In this document: piece by piece, positions 20,293 through 35,140 of the stretch
Position numbering within the stretch: position 1 is the stretch's first letter
Layout of the letters: the number at the start of each line of letters is the position of its first letter
Source: Sphagnum compactum
Lineage: Eukaryota > Bryophyta > Sphagnopsida > Sphagnales
NCBI GenBank assembly: GCA_965153455.1
Contig: OZ234496.1
Span: 11,307,863 to 11,371,862, forward strand
Reading direction: 5' to 3'
DNA length: 64,000 nucleotides
Notes under the pieces: model-generated
Database searches by the model: none
What the model saw: only the letters and a program-made list of their open reading frames with translations
Told to the model about the DNA's origin: nothing
Program-made: the position numbers and the translations under genes

Positions 20293-22800
20293 CAACACCC
20301 ATACCCTGTTTTGTTTTCAGATGTGAAGATATATTCAGATCCTCCCTTCCTCTCAAGAGCTGAAATCAGATGCCATAGATGTTGGAGAATGTTGTAAGTT
20401 ACTCGCCTATTTGCCATTTTGGAGCCCATCATGTACAAAAGTAGTTGACAATCTTATGCAATGAAATCATGTTTATCTCTGCTCTCTGTGGTGTAGGAGT
20501 TACCTACAATCTACTGCTTCCATCTCATGTCTCATCTTATGTAGTCCTGTTATAGCTTTGGTGCAATCGTTTTTGAAGGTGGGATGATTACAGTGGCGAT
20601 TCTCAAGTTTTTGGTTTTTGTGATGTCAAGTTAAGTTTGAGAGCTGAAAAACGAATGTTGCAGAACATGGGTAAGTCTTGTTATCAATTTTCTTTCTGAA
20701 GCTTGATTCCAAATCCTAGGAATGAAGGGTTACAAAAGGTCTGTATTGTAGTTGAGCTTCTTTTCTTTGTTGATGTGCTGATTGTCTTACCTGTTGCAGT
20801 GTGCCTGAAGAATCACCTTTTGATGGATATGTGTTATAATCTCCTGTTTGTGTTCTGAAAAATGTTAAGTGGATGTGTAGTGATCTGTAAGTCTTTTTCA
20901 GTACTTAGGACTGCATTGGGTGTGTTATGGTCTTTCTCTACTCTGTGTCTTAAGAACGATATTCATTCCTTTTTAGTCCTTTTTCCAAGGACTTGCACAT
21001 CTAAAACCTAAACTGTGTGCTGGTTTGTCTGATGAGAAATGCCTTGTGATTGTAGAAAGGACTGGGATAGATATCATACTCTACTGGGTTGAGCACAGAT
21101 GTGATGAGAATTTAGTATGTGACCATATGGTGGTGGTGGTGGTGGTGGTGATGTGCAGAGATTCTCATCACGATTTGGAGAATGTGCAATCTCAGTTGAT
21201 GCAGTAATTGGATATTATTCTGATGAAAAGTTGCAGTTGCAAGCAAAGAGCCCTATGGCAATTGATGCAGAACTTTGATGGAGAAAGAAATGTGGGCAAC
21301 ACTATCACATGCAGACAGGAGAGCCCTGTTGGGGAAGTCTGCTTGCTGTTTGTGGCTCTAATTTATGGCACAATGTATTTAACAACAGGTCATGGGAAAT
21401 ATTTCCAGTCCATCAGCTGTCTCTTTGGGATGTCTCTGTAAGCAAGGCTCTGGATTGGCCTGAAGGCAAAGGATTAGAGGTATGGACTGTACAAGCTTTG
21501 CTCTGTCACTATACAACTTCTCAGGGACGTTTTGCTTCAATGCTGTTTTGAATGTAGCAATTGACCTGGCTCTCATGGTATTCTTAAAACAAGTGTTTTG
21601 TGGAATGGGTTTTTTTATGTAGGTACATAGGCCTAGGGTATTGCAGAGGGAGCAAAAATGCAGCAGCAGCTGCTGCACTTGCAGAACAACAAAAGTATTG
21701 TGGACAGTACAATGGAGGAATATTATTTAGAAGACTAATGATGGGGATTGTGAGTGAGGCAACTGCACATTTGAGTGAAATGTACGCATGGGGATGAAGC
21801 TACAGAAGCACTAAGGGATGCAGGAAAATACCAGAGAGCTACAGAAGGACTATGGACAGTGAAAGAGCAGATCAACAGTTCAGCTTGTCCTGGTAAGCAA
21901 AAATATGTGGTGAAAGGATTATATTTACAGCCTTCCTTGTAGAATTTGTCTGCTGGTAATAATGAATGATGATATTTGTTGTTGAGATTAACTGTGGAAT
22001 CCAAATTAGCTCAACAATAGTAATCCTGTTCTCCTGTTCTTGAAATCTCTTGGTTAAATTCTGTTTTCTGGCAACGATAAATCATGATATTTGCAAATGC
22101 TTGGGCAGATTCAAGGAATTTATTCTGCAACAACATTGGAGATGATATGCCAATGCTGCCTGAGTCCCCCATATGCATAAAAAAAAGCCAGGACAATTGA
22201 TTCAAGTGTCTGTTTGTCAAGCAACCTGTACATTATAATAGGGAATTGTATCTTGGGTTCTATTGAGGTGAGGTACTATCGATACCATTGTTTCAGGAAG
22301 GCCCCAGACCTTTTGCAAATTTATTTTATTCTGAGAGTTAGGCCTCCTTTAGACACTAGGAGTTGGGGCCAATAAGGGAAAATTTGAGCACTTATCGGGT
22401 TGTTGTTTGGCCCTTAGTTACTGATAAAATATTACTTGTTTGGGGGTCAACAAGTTCATGTGTAAAGCTGTTACGGCCAACCCCTCATATGCTTTCATTC
22501 TTTCTTGCTCGGTATCATTCTTCTTCTGATCTTTGCTTCTTTTCTCAAGGTAAACTCTAAGAGTCAGATCAGATATTGGACTCTTGTAATTTTGTGCTTT
22601 TCATGGTCATAACCCAAGTAGTAAAAATAGAAAACTCCTTCCATCATTCACAATCAAGCATAGAAGCTCAAGAGAAGAAGTTTAAGAGAGGCCCTTGTAT
22701 GACAAAACAACGTGGAATTTGTTGTGTTTTAAAATCACACACTCTTAATGCATTAGGAATTGAACAAGGATGTTGATAGATTGGGACAAGAGAAATGTCA
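20293..22800. other. SAP 3' UTR and following intergenic DNA
   Basis: The first 200 bp downstream of the SAP stop are the likely 3' UTR (an AATGAAAT-type polyadenylation signal near 20460). The rest contains only short frames, none with a recognisable domain; a GGT microsatellite lies near 21130-21150. Base composition is more gene-like than further right, so an unrecognised non-coding transcript is possible. Confidence 0.45.
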
Positions 22801-25800
22801 AGTCCCAAAGGCATGAAGAGTTCTTTTGGGGCAAGCATCATGAAGACATGAATGAATGACAATGGTTGCAAAGGTGAAGCAACTAAATGCTATTAATGTA
22901 ACAACTTGTTAGAAACATTATGAACACAACAATTGATGCTAGATAGTTAAAATAGTATGTTCATTATTATGTTCATAATGTTTTTAACAAGTTGCTATTT
23001 CACAATAAAATTGAATTTCAAAACTTGTGCTTGAAAATTTGTTGTTTAAATATCTTCAAAGTTTACACCTTGCTTTTGAAGTCCCAATAGGTCTTCTCGT
23101 GATTTTTATTTAGTCATTGCAAATTGGTCAAATCTTCACATACCCAAATTGATGCCCTAGAACATACTTTCCATATACCCGTATGGTCAACCAACAATGG
23201 TCATTTGTAATAATTGTCTTTGCATATAATTTGTAATTTTTGAAAATATGAGTTTATTTCATAATATTATGCTTATTTTGTCATTAGTATTTACTTAAAG
23301 AATTTGAAATAAAGAGGCTTTGTATCATGTTTAATTTTTCGATTCACTTAATTTGAATAAAATTTAATTACATTGCAAAATTTGATTTGGATGTGCTCGC
23401 TACCATTTTTAATGCATATCACTAGTCGTAAAAAAAAACACTCCACATCAATCTACATCAACAAACTATGTAAATATACCATGAAATGAAGGTGTTTTAA
23501 CACTTTAATAAAAAACAATGGAATCAAGAGTTTTGGGAGGATTGAATTTAAGCTTGGAACATATAACAATTATGTTGCAAATGCTCTAATAAAAATAATT
23601 CACCCATATAGATTGGAAATGTTTTGTGAGGATTTCAATATTAGCTATGTGCAAGAGCAACTCGTGATAATTTAGCTAATGAGTAACTAAGTTATGACCA
23701 AGAGTGAAAATTTGTGGATGTGTTATTTACAATGTGAAAAAAGAAGACTATATGTAATATAAATCGAATGAAAACAATCTTTGTGTTAATATATAATGTT
23801 ATAACAAATATTATATGTGGTATGAATTGGATGGACCACCTTTCAACTTTGTAATGAAATAATTAACAATATGGAGTATGTGCCTTGTGTTGTGCACGAT
23901 GACAAATTGTCATGACTTAAAAGAACACCTACTCAACCAACACTATGTAGAATGGTCGATGAGCGAACAATTAAATGCTCAGGGTAGAGCGGATCCAAGG
24001 GGAGGGCTCCGTTATTTTTGGTGTTCAAATGAAACTTGAACCCCTTCAATTGGCACATTTGGTACATTAAAAATTGTCAATAAACGAATTAAAATTTAAA
24101 AAATTACCACCGCCCAAAGTAAAGGGGGTCAAGCACTCAAACAAACCAAACCACCAAATGCTACAAAACCCTATATGAATGTTTTGAATGTTATTTTTTG
24201 TACTTTGAAAGAAATGAACATTATTGAACATGTGGTTATTGAGCTGATGTGTGCATCTACTTTAGTTGTGCAAAAATCCATGTTCAAGATGACAATGAAA
24301 AATAATGCCAAAGTTGCCTTGGTCTTCCGCTCTTAATACTATCATCCTTTTAACCAAAATGTGAAGGATCATCACTAATTTTTTTCATCTTATTTTGCAA
24401 CATCTCAAAGTATGTGAAATGAACAAAAATTGCCATGATTCAAACCGTTGGGTTTAATGGAGGATGAATGGGTATTTAGTTGATTGAATCTTATCAAAAC
24501 TAGGATGCATTGACCAAAATAACCAATCTACATTGAGTGTCCTACCATCTCGCCACAAAGTTGTGCCTGATGAATTGTTGTAACTTGGGTCGTAGGTATT
24601 CTAGGAAATTAAAAACTATAGTTTGCTTGAATGCTTCTTTAATCCTTTTTTTGGGTCTCCTATCATTTGTCACCCCAATAGTCTCTTGCTCAAAACATCT
24701 CGAAGCCATTTCCCAAGGCAAATGTGCACTCATTAGGACAAATTGCCAATTTGCCCACCCCACATTTAGCACATTCCCGCATGAGGCAGTCCAACTTGTG
24801 CCACTCTTCAAAGTCCCCTTTTGGGCACACACAATCTTCCCACAATTTTGTCACCCCCAAGTGTACATTTTGGTATGGGTTGCACAACTGTCATGTTCAG
24901 CAACCTCACCTTGTGAACAAATTGTACATTGACATGTGCATTCAACACATGTGTTCCTTTTATGCCATCCCTCAAGCTATTCGGCCGCTACCGCAACAAA
25001 TCAAGTTCTACATGGTACTTGCAACAACATACATTCTTGCCTTTGCATTGTTTCACAAAATAAGGCTTAAGGCCTTCAAATTTCCTCTGTCGAATCTCTA
25101 CTTCAGGATGGGCAACTATAAACTAGAGGTAGAAAGAGGTCTGCACAAATAAAACCTTTCACATCTTTTAGACATTTCCTTAACCGAACCAATTATACAA
25201 GTCTTGAAGAATACAAGTTGGTCCATAATAATGCACTTGAATATGCATTAATTTAAAAAACAAGCAGTGCATATACATTTGGCATATCAAGAATATTTTG
25301 TTTACACAAAAGTATATAACAGATTTGTACACACATATTATTAATATACATACATTATGTATACATGTGTATGGCATTATATGGTTCATATGCTAACATG
25401 TGTGCACAATGTACAATTCATATACATGTGTATTATGTTTTCAATCAAGGTATAATCATCACCCATCCAAAATATGTTAGATTTCTGTCATATCCTATCC
25501 ATTGGCTTCTCTATCTAAACTTAAGCTTTTCTGTTTAAACTTAAAAAAATTTCCACTCTGAATATAAAATCCTATCCCTAAACATAAGAACCTCACATTT
25601 GAAGTTGTTGCTTAGATTTGGTCCACATTATTTGCAAAATGTTGAAGTTTTGCGATCAGTAAACACATCCAAAATGCCCTAATTCTCTTTGATCCACCAC
25701 CTAATCAGTGCATATAAAAGTCATGGATAATGTACATGACATTTGTGATTTACAAAATGCCAAATTTAGTCAATAATCCAGTGGTTGAAGCTTATTTGAA

Positions 25801-26757
25801 ATTCAAGCAAATAGCGTGTTGTATGAACTTTATTTTGATTTGGTCTGAGGCGCTTACAAGTGACATCCTTTTTGTTCGGGTTTACTCTTGTTTCTACAGT
25901 CCACCATGCTATCACTAGCATCTTTGTCTCTGTAGTCACATCATTTTGCCTCTTCCTCCTTTCAAGTAGAACAAATGGCGTGCATGATAGATTGTGGCGA
26001 CCAGTGCTCCTGATAGAATTAACAAATGCTCCTGATCAACATCTCTTTTGGCAAAGCCTAACCTTCTTCCGGATTAGGTCTTGAATTAATACATTTTCTT
26101 GGGCTTAGTCTTTAGCCAAAACAATTTGTTGTGCTTGCTCTTCCTGCTCGACATTTTCTTCAATTGGCTCTTCTAATAAGGGTTTTGCTTCTTTGTCCTC
26201 TTGCGATTCATTAGCCACTCTTGACCTCATGGTTGGCCTAGGTTTGGAAATTCTAGCTCATCGAAGTTTGTTCTTTGTGTTCCCGATGCATCAAAGTTTG
26301 CATAATTATCTACAAACAGTAATGAGATTAATTATGTAGATTGAATTAAAAATAAATTATACATTTATTTAAGAAAGAATATTTTTAATACATTCAATTA
26401 TAATCTCAATGCATAAAGCACATTAAACTATGTAGCCTTAAATAATATGGTTTGGGATAGAAACATCCATGAATATGCATTTAACCAAAATCAAATAATG
26501 GATATACATTTTGCATTTTGCACATTTTTGTAAAAAAAATAAAAATAGTAGATTTGTACACACATATAATGAGTATAGATGTATATTGAAAAGAATGCAT
26601 AATGTATAATTCAAATACATGCATGTAAAGTAACACCTATTTCATGTACACATGCAAGTACACAATTTACTATTTGTATGTTGACAAGTATGCACAAGTC
26701 ATAACTCAAATACATAAATGTGTATCTAACATCTATGTATTTATATAAATAACCTAC

Positions 26758-26794
<37 letters not shown>

Positions 26795-28723
26795 CATTTC
26801 ATTTGTTGCCAAGTATGCAAAAGTTATAACTTTGATACTTACATATAATTCTAATATATATGTATGTACATATGGGACCTACACAACATACACACATTAC
26901 ATTTTACATGTTAAGAAGTACTTAAAAATCACAATTCAGATACATGTACATACATGTTTACCGGATATCTATGTATGCACATCATGACATATATAACATA
27001 AATTTAGAGTATACTTCACATCCTCACCAATGTGCACAAGGTATAGCTTAGCTACATCCATGTGTACACAAGTTTACTTGAGCTATATATGCAAGTGGTA
27101 GTGCAAATATAGTTCCAATACATGTATTATTGTGTAACACTAATTTGAATATCATACGTGCAAATCTACATAAGGCATAGTTCACATACTACATAACAAG
27201 TAGTTAAACTATAAATTCCTATACATAACCTACCAAACAAGCATGGCATGGACTAGATAGACATAGTTACCTATTCAAAACCTCTAGATGTTGTAATTTG
27301 CTTAATTTGCCTCCCCACACAAAATGCCATTTGCATTCCAGCCTCCCTATCAACATTGCTTGTCCAATTATAATATGAACAAAACTTCTACACTTTCAAC
27401 CACAACAATAAAAGTTACCACAAGCCAAGAAAATGAATTATGAAATAACACCAACCCAAGTCTTGAACCTAAAAACACATATAATGCAATATCCAATTTA
27501 GTCTTCTCAATTCCAAAGTTGTTATCAATGAAAACATGCATGACTTATTTGAAAATGAATTACTAAATAATGTTCACCTAAAAGATCATGGAAAATACAT
27601 ACATCATATGATGTTTGCATTGTCATTATCTCCATACTTGTTTGTCTAATATTTACATTACACCACATGTATCAAATCCGCACCCATTTAAACATTCCCC
27701 AACACAAAACATGTTATTTTAAATGTGCAATCAAAAGGCACAATTTTTTCCCCAAGAAACATTAATCATGAAACCAATAAACAATGTGTATAATAATATA
27801 AAAAGAGTTGGTCTCAAAAAGGCCGCATGAAACTTGATTTTTTAAACAATACCTCATGACTAGTAACTTTCTCTTTGACAACTCCACGCAAATCATTGTT
27901 CTATTACAAAGCCCATGAAATCTTTACCAACATTGGGTTAAACCACTTTTGACTTTCATGTTACTACCCAACATGGTTAATTTAGGCCTAGCTGAGTGGA
28001 GTATGTCACGTAATCATGTAAGGTTTAAAACATTCAAAAACATTGAATTCCTTTACCTAGGGTGCCTTGCAAGAGTACAATTTTTCCAAAGGAAATGTTG
28101 GTAATACCCATTATATCCTTGTTTGCATAACTTTCATGAATCACCCATTGTATTGCGTAGGTTATGCCATTCTGTAACCAATCACCCACACAACATTTGG
28201 AGTAAAAGACTTTAAGTAACATCCACTGTGGCTTTAAAGGAGATTGAAATTGGGAGTTGGAAGATTAAAACAAAATCCTAATTCCAAAGTTATAATCCTA
28301 ACTTGCCATTATGTACATGATTTGTATTCTAGTAAATTGGATAACATGTATTTTTCTTTCAAACAACAAATTTGAAAGTTTGGAATGGGCAATCAAAATG
28401 ATGCGTTTGATTTTTAACCAATAAAAGACCAAAACCAACCATCAGACATGACTAAAAATTCAATAATCACAAAATTAGGTTTAAGGTAGGAGGATGCATG
28501 GGGAAACAAGAGGGCAATGGAGGACACATACATATAATTTCTACAAAAGATCAAGTAATGGCCCAATGTTTTTTGGGGTGTCGAAATAATGAATTTCACA
28601 AATTGCTCAACAATCTATGGGATCATTATTCAAACTCTTGATAGATGACACCTTATACATCCAAAAATGCGTGAAGTTGAAGTTAAAGAAAAGCTTGGAA
28701 TGGGGACTCAAAAGTTCATATGA
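22800..28723. other. AT-rich, CpG-poor gene-free DNA
   Basis: No protein family is recognisable. CpG dinucleotides are visibly rare, as expected for long-methylated decayed repeats. Two diverged related segments occur at about 25215-25440 and 26460-26640 (shared blocks GAATATGCATT and AGATTTGTACACACATAT). An AT microsatellite lies at about 26762-26792. The 131- and 142-codon frames at 24537-24932 and 24724-25152 overlap in different frames and match nothing I know. Confidence 0.5.
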
Positions 28724-29611
28724 TGTCACAACCCTAGCTTTGGGCTCGCGACCAAGGCAAGGGCTTACAAAGGTGAGGGCCAAGAGTGAAGCTCGGGAGT
28801 CACACTGCATGCTCCTAGGAGTGTAGGAGAGTGTGAGGGAATGAACCCCACACTCCCAAATGAGCTCCCACTTTGGGAGTTAGAGTCCCAATGGACTTTC
28901 GAATGTTTAGAGAGCAATTTCAAGGGTAAAAAATCATTGGATTGAAAAGTTCCTTATACCATTAGAAATCTTTTGGAACTTAGATGTCTAAAATGGGCTC
29001 GCATGACCCATTTAGGTACTTGAAACACAAGTTATGGCCAAAAGAAAAGTCGGGAATCAAACTACCAATTTGACTCCCGACCACTAAAAGTCGAGAATCG
29101 CCCTAATTTACTTGTGTGCAGGTGGCATGCCACATATATTTGGAAAGCTCTCAAAAAGAGCTACAACTTTGCTATAGACTTCATCTCAATCGGAGATCTG
29201 CACACAAAGTTATAGGCCTCCAAAATTGCAAGAGTCCCAATTTTGGGAATTTCGGGACTCCCATTTGGGACTCCCGGGACAAAATGACATTTGGGTGTTG
29301 GCAATGTGGCCAGGCACAGAGAATACTATAAGGAGGAAGGTGGTGGCTTCCCCCAAGTTCAGGTCGTGGTGAGTCTTGTGAGTTTGTGTTTGCCTGTGAC
29401 TCGTCCATGCACCAAAAGTGTTTCAACTATGCATTAACCAACTTGTTGTTTAGTTTGTGTAGGTCCGTGTGGATAATTGACCCGCTTGTCATTAATCCTA
29501 ATCCCCATCCCGGAGCTCTAACATGCCCCTCTACCCCCAAAGTGCTCCAAGCTAAGGAGCGCACCCCAATTCCTTATTCTTCCATTGTTTTCACATTGGA
29601 CTCGCAGTTGA
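28724..29611 (+). mobile_element. Dispersed LTR-like repeat, copy 1
   Basis: About 890 bp clearly homologous, in the same orientation, to 46665-47549. Both start TGTCACAACCCTAG and share GCGACCAAGGCAAGGGCTT, GAGCTCCCACTTTGGGAGTT, GACTCCCGACCACTAAAAGT, a CTATAAGG TATA-like box (here near 29326) followed by GGTGGCTTCCCCCAAGT, and a 3' part ending TTGTTTTCACA. TG...CA ends, an internal TATA box and lack of coding capacity suggest a solo LTR of a retrotransposon. No clear target-site duplication is visible, so the ends are approximate. Confidence 0.7.
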
Positions 29612-32600
29612 GTCTATCAAGGTCATTTCCACATCATTAGCCCAAATTTTGGTTATGATTAACTAAAGCCCTAAATCATACAAAATCACATACATAAAAT
29701 ACATCCATTAAAACCCAACATTCTCAATTCAAACCTTCAACAAAAAAAGAAACAAAAAATTACATGAAATCTTCAATTCCTAGTTAGTGATTTCCTACCC
29801 AACCAAGTTCCTACTCACGCATAACAAAATATTCTCTTCCTACCAGCACCTCTACCTCCTCTCACTATTTCTTTAATTCTTCCCTGCTTCCAGTCCTACT
29901 TATAATCACTACCTCCCCAAAAATTTTATGGCTAATGTTCTTCCTTCCTATTTTTCTTACTCACACAAGAGGGCAGACCTCTAGTTGTTCTTCTTTGATC
30001 TCACACCTTGATGCTCTCCCTTCCTCTCCTTTACTACCCTCCTTCTTCTACACCAAGCAACCGCCCTTATACCTTCATTCTTCCCCACCTTTGAGTAAAG
30101 CAACACCTAAAGTTCCTCCTGGAGCAACCACCATCACCGGCAAGTAACACCTCCACCTTCAGTTCCACTTCCTTGTATGGGGGATGTACTTTAAAAGCTC
30201 ATCCTCCCATGATGTAGCAACCCCCCCCACTCCTTACCATTTTGCCTCTTCATGATGTGTCCAACCCCCTACCAACTTAGAACTATCAGCCTCATCATCA
30301 TCCTCACCTTCCCTCACCACTTCACACACTACTCATCACATTAGGCGTGGAAGAGCGATCAACATTGCTTTCTTCCAGCCCCTTCAGTATCGAAAAAAAA
30401 ACATGGTTTATATCATAACCTAACCCTAATTCCTGGCGCCTTCTTAAAAACCACCTCCACCATACCGTATCCTACCCCAACAAATTTATTTAGCTTAGGT
30501 AAAACAAGATAACCATGTTTTGACTTGATCTGGCTAGCCTACATCCCACTTTATCTATCCCATTTGGAACAAATTCCACTTTAACATCCTACCCCAAGGA
30601 CCAAGATCAACCCCCCAAAACTCCATTAACCTACTACTTATGATTAACCAAAATTATGTTAGGTTAATTGGGACCCAACACCCACTTTCACAACACCTAA
30701 AATTATGCCATCTATAATCATTATGCCCAATAAAAAAACCTTCGAGCTGTTTCATAATAATTTTTTAAAAATATTATGGAAGCCGCAACCCTAAATCATA
30801 TGGTGTAGGTTCCTTTTTCCAACTAATTTGTGCAAAACCTAAAACCACGAACTTTCCAAACAACTTCTTTTCATTCATCCATCAATCAATTCTTGGAAAT
30901 TTAAGGTTTTGAGGGAGAAGATTATTTCATTGTCATTTTCAAACTGCTAAACCAATTCACCATCAATTTTAAGCACTTTCCTCCAACAAACTAACTTTGG
31001 TTCACAACCAGAATGTTCAATTTTTAAAACATTATCTCCTAGTTGAAACAAATCTTCCAATCCAAGTGCACAAAATCACATATAATGTTATTTTGAAATT
31101 GCTACATATGGGATTTAAATGTCTCCAACCTTTGGAATGATGAATTGTTGTTTGTGAATTTGAATAGATGATTCAAACAAAAATTGTGTTTACCCTTGAA
31201 CATTGACCCATCTAGGTTCTCCATCTAAAATTCGCACATACTTTAACACATGTGAAACACCCATTATGAATGATAGTAATAGCTAAATCTCTTATTTGTG
31301 CACGTGCAAAATTGGTACCGATAATCCTCAAATATGAATAATTGGAAATGCAAAGAACGATAGCACCTAGTCTTGGGCCATTACCTCTCAACATGTAACC
31401 AAATAATTGTCTAACTTGGTCTCCATATTTTATTTACAAATCTATTTCCTTTGTTGCAAGTTTGTCCCTTTCATTTGAATTTGAATTGTGCAAAATTTTC
31501 ATTTCCATTTCCATTTATATAAATCTTTTTATATGTACATATATCCCATAACCATGAACCATTTTGATACCAAAAGGAAATTATGTAAATTTTGAAAGCA
31601 TTTTAATAACAAATTCCTAACCACAACCCTCAAAGCTAAATTTTATTGTTTGGTAACAATTGTTAGAATCATTCCGAACATAACAATGAACATATTATGA
31701 CAATTATTTAGCCAAAATTATAAACACATATTGTCCATCAAATCACTTCGAATTCCCACTCTCTTTAAGTATCATGGTTTTCATTTTGGTTTTTTTACAC
31801 ATCCATTATGCCATGCATTAAAGTAATAAATAGTTATAGATTTTTTTCATATGTAGTTCTACCATAATAATTGGTAAATGCCTCTAATCCTACTCCAAAA
31901 TTAGACTTGTATTGACATACATATTCACCCTACTAACATACCACACCCAACAGACATATAAATATCCCCCACCTTTGAACCTTTAATCCTTAGAAACCTT
32001 GATAGAAATAAGTGATGCACAAATCTTCATTGTAGTTTCAAAAAATGAAAAAAATCCTTTCAACAATCTTACATTGACAAGATTATGGAACCAAACTTCA
32101 TTTAAAATTCCTGCAAACACAAGTTTCATTTGCCATCATTCAACCATTCAACCTTTAAAACATAAAACTACAACTTTTCAAATATACCAAACTTGAAACA
32201 AGGACGATCATCAGACCAACTCATAACTAATCATCACCTCCAATTCCGTTATACATTTGTCATATTTTAGATGTGTCAAAGCCTTATACTTACATACTTA
32301 CACACCTACTTATTTACAACCTATTTTACAATAACATTAAAACAAACCTAACTCTTGTAATGAATTATTTCAATTAGTAGTGAAACATGATGACTACATA
32401 ATGCCATAATTATGAAGGTGAAATGATTGGAGTGAGTATAACACATTTCACTTTTAAAGGCCCTTAGCGAATTTGGATGAACTGCACCACATTTCTTAGT
32501 AATGTAGAGGTGTGAAGAAGGGATGATTAAAGTGTGGGCACTTGATCATATAAAATGTGATTGTCTTAATGACAAGAAAATGACCAAGGTCCAAATAAGT

Positions 32601-35140
32601 AAGGGGGTATTCGCAAGTTAAAGTGTCCATAAATGAAATTCATAATTTCATTTTTTCTTACACCCGTGTGGATTGGAATGCATTTCATGTCAAATGTTTA
32701 ATTTTTTTATATTAAAATTGACTCATTCATATGATTATTGCATAATTTAGTGTGGTACAAAAGTGAAATCATTTGAAATCAAAAGTTTTGCATCAAATGG
32801 TGAATTTTTAAATACATATAGAATTTAATGTCACAATCTTGAAAAACATGGAAATGGACTTACTATAATCATATTTGTAATGAAAGAACATCAAATTTTC
32901 TTTATAAATCATAAATGGGATTTACAATTAAAAACAAGGTTCTTAAGATCATGTTTCAACATCATATGAAATTACATGGACTTCTAATGACACCAATAAT
33001 CAACATAAATGGCAAACCCCGTCATATCATGATTATGTCATATTTTAAAAAAAATTACAAATACTGTAACCTAGGTTGTAGTACATGGTCACCATTGCCT
33101 ACTAATGGAACTAAAGGTTTTGACAATATTATGACATTCCTACCAAGTTCAAACAAAAAAAACAAAGATGAAGGTGGTGTCAAGATACCCTATTGAAACA
33201 AATTGGACAATAATCAATGTTATCTCTATTGATAACAAGAAGTGCAAAAGGACTAAAAGAAAATGTGTTGGAACTTTTCATTGTGTTTTAACCAAAAAAA
33301 TTGATTATTAGAATTTTTATAAAATCAAATCATTATTGGATTTGATGCAAAACTACATGCAAAGCTAATGGAGGCTTTCTTGAAAGCATGCCAAGGGAAG
33401 ACACTAATAGTTAATTTTTTGCACTGATTATGTCAAATAAAATATTGTTTGGGGGTATTGTGCAAAGGATTTTTTTTTTACCCACCCTATTATTGCCTAA
33501 TTTTTTTAACATGCACATGTTTAAACCACCTTAAATGCAATTGTAATTTTTTTGCATCAAATTTTGTTATCCTATGATTATTTTTAAAAAAACTTTAGTA
33601 CTTGAAATTGTGTGGTGTCATGACAATGAAACTCAATGGTAAGATCATGTGATAAAACCACATGCATTCAACATACCATATATATTTTACATGCCCTTCA
33701 AATAGGTAATTGGGACACGATAAAATATTTATTATCAATTTAAATTGTAATAAATTTTCAAAATGATTTAATTGTAAATTGTGCAAAGGGATCCTCCACT
33801 TCACATTCCTCCATGATTGATTACTAGTTCACTTACTACCTACTAAAAATTAATACCCCAAAGGTTTAGTACATATATTTGTAATTTTCTGATAAAAGTA
33901 TCAAAGATTAAGTTATTCCATGTATTAATTATAGCTTTCAAAATAACGTAATCCATAACTTAAAATACATGCTTTCATGTAGAATAAAATGTTTCAAATA
34001 GATTATTTTTTTTTAGTGTTGATTCCGAATTTCACTTCACAAAATGTAAAAGCCATGTTGGTGAATTCTAAGGCTTCACTATTGCATATGGACATTAATC
34101 TTAAAACAATTGCAAGTGATCGTTCCTTTTTTTGTGTGGTTTCATATTCCTTTTGTTATTTAGAATATTGATTTATACATTGTGTTTTTGTGGAGGGTCA
34201 TGGCCATGGAGGGTGACATTGATGTTTTTGAGATGTTTTATCAAACTACAAGTATTCTTCTTCTAGCGCACTTTGTCATCAACTCCACATGATATCGCAG
34301 GCCTCATAAAATCTATATAATTATTAAATCATCTCAACAATCCTTAGTTTGCTCGTAATAAGTTAATGCATATTTTTCTTATGGTATTATTGAAGGTTCT
34401 CACATTTTCATATTTTACAATCCTAAGTTACATCATATTTCCAAGATTCCAATTGGTGATTTCAAGCAACCATGAAAGTACTATACGTTTGGAGACATTG
34501 CAATGACAATCACTACATGTATAACCATCACTTCTTGGATTGAGCATTCTTCTTGGATTGAGGGTTTAGAGATAGAACATAGCTTCTCGTAATCTTTGAT
34601 ATAGAGCTTTTGAAGGTCATGTACAAATGATAAATGTAATAAATAACTTTCTAGGTTTGATCTTTCATAAAACTTCATTTCTTGCAATGTTTGTGATGAA
34701 CTTCACATGTGCTTTTTAAAAGGTGTTGCGTTAGATTTTCTATCGTATGATTAGACATGATGATGTGTGATTGAAACTCACCCCAAATTTTGATGCATCT
34801 TGGATATGGATTGTTATGAACAAATGTTTTTTTATAACCCATCATGTTTACTTGACTCTTCACAAAATTTGTATTGTATTCCCATCTTAGACACATTTGA
34901 AGTTAAAGTTATACATTCTCAAGTTGATTGGTCAAGTACTTCCTTCATTACTATTACATTTGCTTCATGGTTATGTGGGACTCCAATGTTCCTCTTTAGC
35001 TCCTCATTCCCCAAAATCAGAGATTGAATGCTTTCTTGAGGCTTGTGGTCTCTTTTTTTGGGTGGAATTTTTTAAGTTGCAATTTATTAGCAAAATTCTA
35101 ATCTTGGAAGCACTCCTATTTTCCATATTTAAAATATGTA
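29612..35140. other. AT-rich gene-free DNA
   Basis: No recognisable gene. Frames are short, mostly under 95 codons, and biased by AT-rich sequence. Composition resembles 22.8-28.7 kb (few CpG, many CA/TG and AAT tracts). Probably old degraded transposon DNA. Confidence 0.5.

Noticed and set aside
24537-25152. Two overlapping frames of 131 and 142 codons
   Set aside because: Different frames of the same AT-rich DNA with no family match, no splice-supported neighbours and no codon bias like the real genes.
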